Part shown: piece by piece, positions 39,612 through 41,679 of the stretch
Position numbering within the stretch: the first letter of the stretch is position 1
Layout: each line of letters begins with the position of its first letter
NCBI GenBank assembly: GCA_030692365.1
Contig: JAUYCC010000077.1
Location: 1 to 41,679 of the forward strand
Source: Pelolinea sp.
Lineage (GTDB): Bacteria; Chloroflexota; Anaerolineae; Anaerolineales; Anaerolineaceae
Direction: 5' to 3'
DNA: 41,679 nt
Program-made: the position numbers and the translations under genes
Notes under the pieces: model-generated
Databases searched by the model: none
What the model was told of the DNA's origin: nothing
Seen by the model: only the letters and a program-made list of their open reading frames with translations

Positions 39612-41679
39612 ATGATGAACGGCGACATGAAACGCAAGATTGATACCCTGCGCGATTTATTGGTGGGTGTGTTGCCCGTGCCCACCGACCAGATCAAGCA
39701 GATTACCCTGGCCTTGATTTACAAGTTCATGTCCGACCAGAACCTGACATTAAAAGAATTGGGCGGCAGGGATTTCTTCAGCGGCGATTACGCCCCCTAC
39801 GCCTGGACGCGCCTGATGGACCCGGCGGTATCTGCCCACGAGCGCGTGAAGCTTTACCGCGACGGGCTGGAAAAGATGGCCGCCAACCCGCACATCCCCG
39901 AACTTTTCCGCGAGATCTTCCGCGGCGCCTACCTGCCCTTCAACAACCCGGCCACACTGGATATGTTCCTCAAGGGCGTGAACGAGATTGAATACACCCA
40001 TTCCGAAGACCTGGGTGATGCCTTCGAGCACCTGCTTTCGGTGATGGGCGCGCAGGGCGATGCGGGCCAGTTCCGTACCCCACGCCACATCATTGATTTC
40101 ATCGTGGCCGCGGTGGACCCCCAAAAGGGTGAGCGCGTGCTGGACCCGGCCTGCGGTACGGCCGGCTTTCTGGTGAGCGCCTACCGCCACATCCTCAAAG
40201 CCAACACCCTGCCCGCTTCTGACCGCCCCGGCAGCGCGCTGGCGCCCGACGAACGCCAGAGGTTGACGAATGATTTCTGCGGATACGATATCTCATCCGA
40301 CATGGCGCGCCTTTCGCGCGTCAACCTGTATCTGCATTTGTTTCCCGATCCCAAAATTTACGAATACGACACCCTCACCAGCCTGGAGCGCTGGGATGAG
40401 ATCTATGACTGCGTGCTCACCAACCCGCCCTTCATGTCGCCCAGGGGCGGCATCCAGCCGCACAACCGGTTTTCAATCCCGTCCAAACGGTCTGAGGTGC
40501 TGTTTGTGGATTACATCCTTGATCACCTGGCACCCGATGGCAAGGCCGGCATCATCGTGCCGGAGGGTATCATCTTCCAGTCACAGAACGCTCACAAGGC
40601 GCTGCGCAAAAAACTGGTGGAGGAGAACTACCTCTATGCGGTTGTGTCGCTGCCGGCGGGCATCTTTCAGCCCTATTCAGGCGTCAAGACCAGCATCCTG
40701 CTGATTGACCGCGCCCTCGCGCGGCGCAGCAAAGATATTCTGTTTGTGAAGGTGGAAGCCGACGGCTTTGATCTGGGTGCGCAGAGGAACCCGATTGAGA
40801 AGAATGATTTGCCTGAAGCGATTGAAATTATTAATCAAATTAAACACAATCTAATTGGTGAAAGTGAAAAAAAACTAACCAAAAGAGATAAGAGATTCTT
40901 AATAATTGAAAAGGAAAAAATAATAGGAGATGGGGAGTTTACTATTTCATTTGATAGGTATCGTGAATCTGTTGATCTTACAAAAAATAAGTGGCCGTTT
41001 ATTAGCATTGCGGATTTATGTGAAAAGATATTAAGTGGGGGAACACCTTCTACTAAAATTGAAAAGTACTGGAAGGGTAATATCCCCTGGATTACAAGCG
41101 CGGATATTGTTGATTTAAAAACTGCTAAACCTAGACGATTTATTAATGAAGATGCAATAAAAAATTCTGCAACAAACCTTATTCCGAAAAATAATATTAT
41201 TGTCGTTACAAGGGTTGGCCTCGGTAAACTGTTTCTAAACAATTTTGATGTTTGTATAAGTCAAGATTCACAAGGTTTAATCCTCAAGCAACATATCGTA
41301 AAACCAGAATATTTGGTTTATATTTTGCAGAATGAAGTAAAAAAATTTCAGGAAAACAGCCAAGGATCAACAATTCAGGGGGTAACAAAAAATCAATTGG
41401 AGTCAATAAAAATTCCTCTTCCCCCGCTCGAAGTCCAGCGCGAGATTGTGGAGGAGATCGAGGGCTACCAGAAAATCATCGACGGCGCGCGCATGGTCGT
41501 CGAAAACTGGAAGCCGAGGATCAAAGTCGATCCGGGGTGGCCGCGAAAAAAAATTGGTCAATTATGCAAACTTATGACCGGAGGAACCCCATCATCAACA
41601 GAGAAAAGATATTATGAAAATGGGACAATTAGATGGCTTGTAAGTGGGGATATTCACAAAAGAGAAATTGTTGATTGCG
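39612..41679 (+). CDS. Fused type I methyltransferase-specificity protein HsdM-HsdS (partial, runs off the window)
   Basis: One frame stays open from ATG 39612 to the window end (689 codons). Residues 1 to about 430 form HsdM: a helical N-terminal domain, DPACGTAGFL (AdoMet motif I), NPPF (catalytic motif IV) and the usual SFDRYRE end. Without a stop it continues into a specificity subunit. TRD1 starts KWPFISIADLCEKILSGGTP and ends IPLPPLEVQREI, a conserved helical spacer follows, and TRD2 starts GQLCKLMTGGTPSS. It methylates adenine and gives the R complex its target. GC-rich M and spacer segments alternate with AT-rich recognition domains. Separate M and S genes are the norm, so fusion is unusual. 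A second ATG at 39615 is an alternative start. Confidence 0.88.
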   Translation, partial: MMNGDMKRKIDTLRDLLVGVLPVPTDQIKQITLALIYKFMSDQNLTLKELGGRDFFSGDYAPYAWTRLMDPAVSAHERVKLYRDGLEKMAANPHIPELFREIFRGAYLPFNNPATLDMFLKGVNEIEYTHSEDLGDAFEHLLSVMGAQGDAGQFRTPRHIIDFIVAAVDPQKGERVLDPACGTAGFLVSAYRHILKANTLPASDRPGSALAPDERQRLTNDFCGYDISSDMARLSRVNLYLHLFPDPKIYEYDTLTSLERWDEIYDCVLTNPPFMSPRGGIQPHNRFSIPSKRSEVLFVDYILDHLAPDGKAGIIVPEGIIFQSQNAHKALRKKLVEENYLYAVVSLPAGIFQPYSGVKTSILLIDRALARRSKDILFVKVEADGFDLGAQRNPIEKNDLPEAIEIINQIKHNLIGESEKKLTKRDKRFLIIEKEKIIGDGEFTISFDRYRESVDLTKNKWPFISIADLCEKILSGGTPSTKIEKYWKGNIPWITSADIVDLKTAKPRRFINEDAIKNSATNLIPKNNIIVVTRVGLGKLFLNNFDVCISQDSQGLILKQHIVKPEYLVYILQNEVKKFQENSQGSTIQGVTKNQLESIKIPLPPLEVQREIVEEIEGYQKIIDGARMVVENWKPRIKVDPGWPRKKIGQLCKLMTGGTPSSTEKRYYENGTIRWLVSGDIHKREIVDC

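Noticed and set aside
40270-40704. 144-codon plus-strand ORF in the restriction locus
   Set aside because: It is an out-of-frame shadow of hsdM, which is open through the whole region and contains motifs I and IV.
1-41679. CRISPR array or phage structural genes
   Set aside because: No set of regularly spaced repeats and no capsid, portal, terminase or tail-like proteins were seen.

Overview
The window looks like a chromosomal segment of a mesophilic, probably anaerobic bacterium, most likely a member of the Chloroflexota (Anaerolineae-like). This assignment is an inference from gene content and protein style: a fused FtcD, a CapA-type lipoprotein, a LysW-like zinc-ribbon protein, a DUF6941 protein and moderate GC content. 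No rRNA or other marker gene is present to prove it.

Layout. (1) Positions 1-9000, plus strand: the tail of an IS30-type transposase with its terminal repeat, then an acyltransferase, a DegV protein, TypA/BipA, a fused formiminotransferase-cyclodeaminase, a CapA-like lipoprotein, dCTP deaminase, and a membrane-protein gene broken by two in-frame stop codons. (2) 9000-12650: an iron module. feoA-feoB sits behind a perfect 18-bp palindrome and converges on a ferric-reductase-like flavoprotein, which is followed by a 32-codon membrane ORF absent from ordinary ORF calls. (3) 12690-15720: a SprT-like metalloprotease, a LysW-like protein without the LysW tail, a Tat-exported flavodoxin and a DUF998 membrane protein.

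(4) 15782-28012, minus strand: a long, tightly packed catabolic operon headed by a FadR/GntR regulator whose promoter overlaps an inverted repeat. It encodes two complete E1 alpha/beta pairs of a 2-oxoacid or acetoin dehydrogenase but only one lipoyl E2 and no E3. It also carries a beta-hydroxyacid dehydrogenase, a zinc alcohol dehydrogenase, an SMP-30 lactonase, a UlaG-like hydrolase, two short-chain dehydrogenases and a two-domain VOC protein. The set suggests oxidation of a sugar, polyol or hydroxyketone through a lactone and thiamine-dependent C-C cleavage to acyl-CoA. The substrate cannot be read from the sequence. (5) 28150-30882: two tandem LysE exporters, a DUF6941 protein and a second zinc alcohol dehydrogenase.

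(6) 31099-35140: a 4.0-kb AT-rich island inserted at the 3' end of a tRNA-Pro(CGG) gene, bounded by exact 37-bp direct repeats. It carries a ClpP/SppA-class (SDH_sah) serine protease, an XRE regulator, a 142-bp imperfect inverted repeat, a ribbon-helix-helix-like small protein, a truncated tyrosine recombinase and a TIR-like (PF10137-type) protein. The left flank still holds what looks like the tRNA's original terminator. (7) 35700 to the end: a small lipoprotein, GC-rich intergenic repeats, and a type I restriction locus with hsdR followed by one open frame fusing HsdM to a specificity subunit with two target-recognition domains. Base composition switches sharply between the conserved parts and the recognition domains, as expected for domain swapping. 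Regions 6 and 7 together look like a defence island.
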